Below, one piece after another: positions 62,227-64,000 of a DNA stretch of 64,000 nt. Source of the stretch: Amoebidium appalachense (taxonomy: Eukaryota; Ichthyosporea); contig CAVNZM010000016.1 of NCBI GenBank assembly GCA_963693365.1, positions 3,472,001-3,536,000 of the forward strand. Direction: 5' to 3'. Numbering within the stretch: the first letter of the stretch is position 1; each line of letters begins with the position of its first letter. The translations under genes and the position numbers were made by a program. The notes under the pieces were generated by a model. That model saw only the letters and a program-made list of their open reading frames with translations, made no database searches and had not been told where the DNA came from.

Positions 62227-62845
62227 GTGCCTGCCTCTGTCTATGTGTGTTGTTCTTGCGTGCACCTTTCTGTCTGAGCTTTGGAACGTGGTAAGAAGGC
62301 CTCCTGTTCGTGTCTTTGGGATTTGGGGCGGTAATTGGGGTTGTAATAGTGATGGTGGTGGGAGGAGGAGTTGTAATAGTGATGGTGGTGGGAGGAGGAG
62401 GAGGAGAAGAGGGGGGGGGGGGGGGGGAGGGGGGGAGGGGGGGAGGGAGGAGGGAGGGGATGTGAGGTTTACCGGTAGTTGGAGCAGGTGCTGGTGGAGG
62501 GGCAGTCAAAATCTTGAAGTCAAACGTCGAGGTCGTGCCGGGCACAACCGTAATTGTCTTAGTGCGAGAAAAGGAAGCCGGAAGGTTAAACCCGGGAATC
62601 GTGCCAATAGTCACAACGTATGTACCGGCGGGGAGGGATGAAAACTGGTAAAACCCGTTGGAATCGGTGCGAATTTCAGGGCGGATGGGTTGACCTCCCT
62701 GGGTTAGGGTGATAGGTGTGTTGGCGATGCCTTCACCTCCGTCGACTTTGTTGTCGCGGTTTTTGTCGTTGAAGACGGAGCCCTGGATGGTGCCTGTGTG
62801 TACGTGTGTGTGTGTGTGTGTGTGTGTGTGGGTTGGGGAAGTGGT

Positions 62846-62883
<38 letters not shown>

Positions 62884-62895
62884 CGGGGGGTGTGT

Positions 62896-62926
<31 letters not shown>

Positions 62927-63367
62927 GTGAAGGTGTGTGTGTGGGGTGAAGGTGTGTGTGTGGGCTGAGGGGTGATGGGGTGGGGGGAAGGGGGGGTTGG
63001 GGGGGTGAGAAGCTGGGCATGTGAAGGAGTGCAGGGGGGAAGGGGGTTAGACTGCGCCACACGGGTCGAAGTTACACTCACGACGAACACCATATAATGC
63101 AGATTGCAGAGCACACACTCCGATCATTAATCATAAGCAGTGCCCATCTCACGAGGGGAACATGTGTGTGTATGTAAGCTTGTGTCCGTGTCTGTGTGAG
63201 TGCCCGTGCACACAATTTTTTGTTTTGTTTTTGCGGTGGCGGCGACGGGGGAGGGGGGTAAGGGGGGGGGGGGGGGGAGGGATCATGAGAGAGAGAGAGA
63301 GAGAGAGTGTGTGTGTGTGTGTGTGTGTGTGCACATGTGTGTTCTTGTGTTTTCGGTGTTCGTGTTC

Positions 63368-63402
<35 letters not shown>

Positions 63403-64000
63403 CTTGGGTTTTGCTTCTGGCCGTGCATAACTTCGTTGCTTACCTTTTTGCTGAACTGGAGGGCGCGCGGTATACTGCTGGTTTGGGCCCGCAACCACTG
63501 TGACGACGAATTTGTCGTCGGGGGGGTTCGGCTTCTGTCCGTCGGGGTATATGGGGACCACGGTGTACTTCCCGGGGGGAACCGTAATGGTGATCTTGCC
63601 GTTCGCATCCGTAGTCTTTGTGTCGATAAGAACCCCCGCCTCATTGTAAATTTCAACAGGAGTATTGGGGGCCGGATTCCCATCGATGCCGTAAACGACG
63701 ATCGTAATCGTACCGGTGGAAGGGGGCGGAAGCTTGAACGAAACGACCGTGTCGGGTTGCCCCTGAGCCGTGGTGATGCTCACCTTGTTGTCAGGGGGGG
63801 AGGGGGCTTTATTGACAGGGAAAACGGGTTCCAACGTGTATTTTCCGGGGGTTGAAGTGAGCGTAATTTTGCCGTCCGCGTCGGTGAAAAGAGTGGTAAC
63901 GAGGTTCCCTGTTTCGTCGTAAACCTTGACGGCGACTTTGGAAATGGGGTTCCCGTCACTGTATTTCAGAACGTAGGTGACGGTCACAGGGTTGGGTGCG
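59141..64000 (-). CDS. Surface-type protein of prealbumin-like and SdrD B-like domains (3' part)
   Basis: Minus-strand exons: 64000 (open at the edge)-63444, 62793-62473, 61926-61657, 61134-60814, 60107-59820 and 59214-59141. Every join is phase 1 and the frame is unbroken to TGA at 59,141. Two domain types occur. The first (two in the edge exon, one in 61926-61657) reads [17 protein letters not shown], then TDADGKIT and [14 protein letters not shown]. This is a transthyretin/carboxypeptidase-regulatory-like or Cna B-type beta sandwich. The second (three single-exon copies) reads [35 protein letters not shown], as in SdrD B-like domains of bacterial adhesins, with the Asp/Asn-rich calcium-loop pattern. 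Pro-rich linkers such as [11 protein letters not shown] end each domain at the intron. The C-terminus is acidic with Tyr ([10 protein letters not shown]). The family is typically secreted or wall-attached; the signal peptide would lie beyond the edge. Confidence 0.8.
59600..59690. repeat. Two copies of a 27-bp unit
   Basis: GCAGATTTGCATGCTGAAGA followed by CAATCGA occurs twice in succession, at about 59,628 and 59,655, within the last intron of the domain-repeat gene. Confidence 0.8.
60185..60318. repeat. Two copies of a 76-bp unit in an intron
   Basis: TTGCTACTATCAG, an ATT-rich run and TTTTTACAATCACGAAGCGG occur at 60,186 and 60,262 almost unchanged. Confidence 0.8.
60550..63987 (-). repeat. 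~1.7-kb tandem duplication of a two-exon domain module
   Basis: The exon pair 61926-61657 plus 61134-60814 matches 63,7xx-63444 plus 62793-62473 nearly base for base over long stretches, and the flanking introns match too (for example CACACGTACACACAG before both SdrD-type exons and similar (GT)n blocks after them). SdrD-type exon starts are 1,659 bp apart and prealbumin-type exon ends 1,787 bp apart; most of the difference lies in simple-repeat length. Confidence 0.85.

Overview
This is nuclear DNA of a eukaryote. Genes are split by spliceosomal introns with GT-AG (and one GC-AG) borders, poly(A) signals of AATAAA type are present, and there are no operons. Most of the window is simple sequence: poly(C)/poly(G), (CA)n, (CT)n, (GA)n and poly(C)-poly(A) compounds. 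These fill the introns and make most long open frames meaningless. The genes (an SH2/STAT-like factor, a Crypton-type recombinase relative, a surface protein of bacterial-type beta-sandwich domains) point to a free-living protist. I cannot name the lineage; SH2 plus STAT-like architecture would fit Amoebozoa or unicellular Holozoa, but this is a guess. I built the gene models by hand, joining exons by splice-site sequence and reading phase.

Layout. 1-3,157: CA/C-rich repeats, one short element with inverted ends, and an AT-rich stretch without genes. 3,158-7,927 (-): a gene with a recombinase-type N-terminal domain, a coiled coil and a GCR1_C-like C-terminus, carrying a 520-bp exon duplication. 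7,928-8,156: a compact CpG-rich divergent promoter. 8,157-9,664 (+): an unrecognised gene of about 438 residues. 10,860-18,316 (+): a small protein of about 219 residues whose second intron holds five extra copies of an exon-donor junction type and then about 35 copies of an acceptor-like sequence. 21,961-44,420 (+): the main gene, 21 exons that stay in frame for 1,458 residues, ending in an SH2 domain and a tyrosine-bearing tail. 44,421-49,906: repeats and unresolved coding-like scraps. 49,907-52,837 (+): a clean three-exon type I membrane protein of 680 residues. 52,838-59,140: repeats, a long hairpin, a second copy of the short element, and a duplicated coding-like segment. 59,141-64,000 (-): the 3' part of a surface-type protein made of phase-1 exons, each one domain; it continues past the window edge.

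Themes. Exon-intron borders have been copied in tandem into the introns next to them at least three times. At least twelve 3' splice sites lie directly at the end of a (CA)n tract. On the sense strand of most introns the simple sequence is C-, CA- or CT-rich, so repeat orientation tends to follow transcription. All functional statements are inferred from sequence reading; no search was run.
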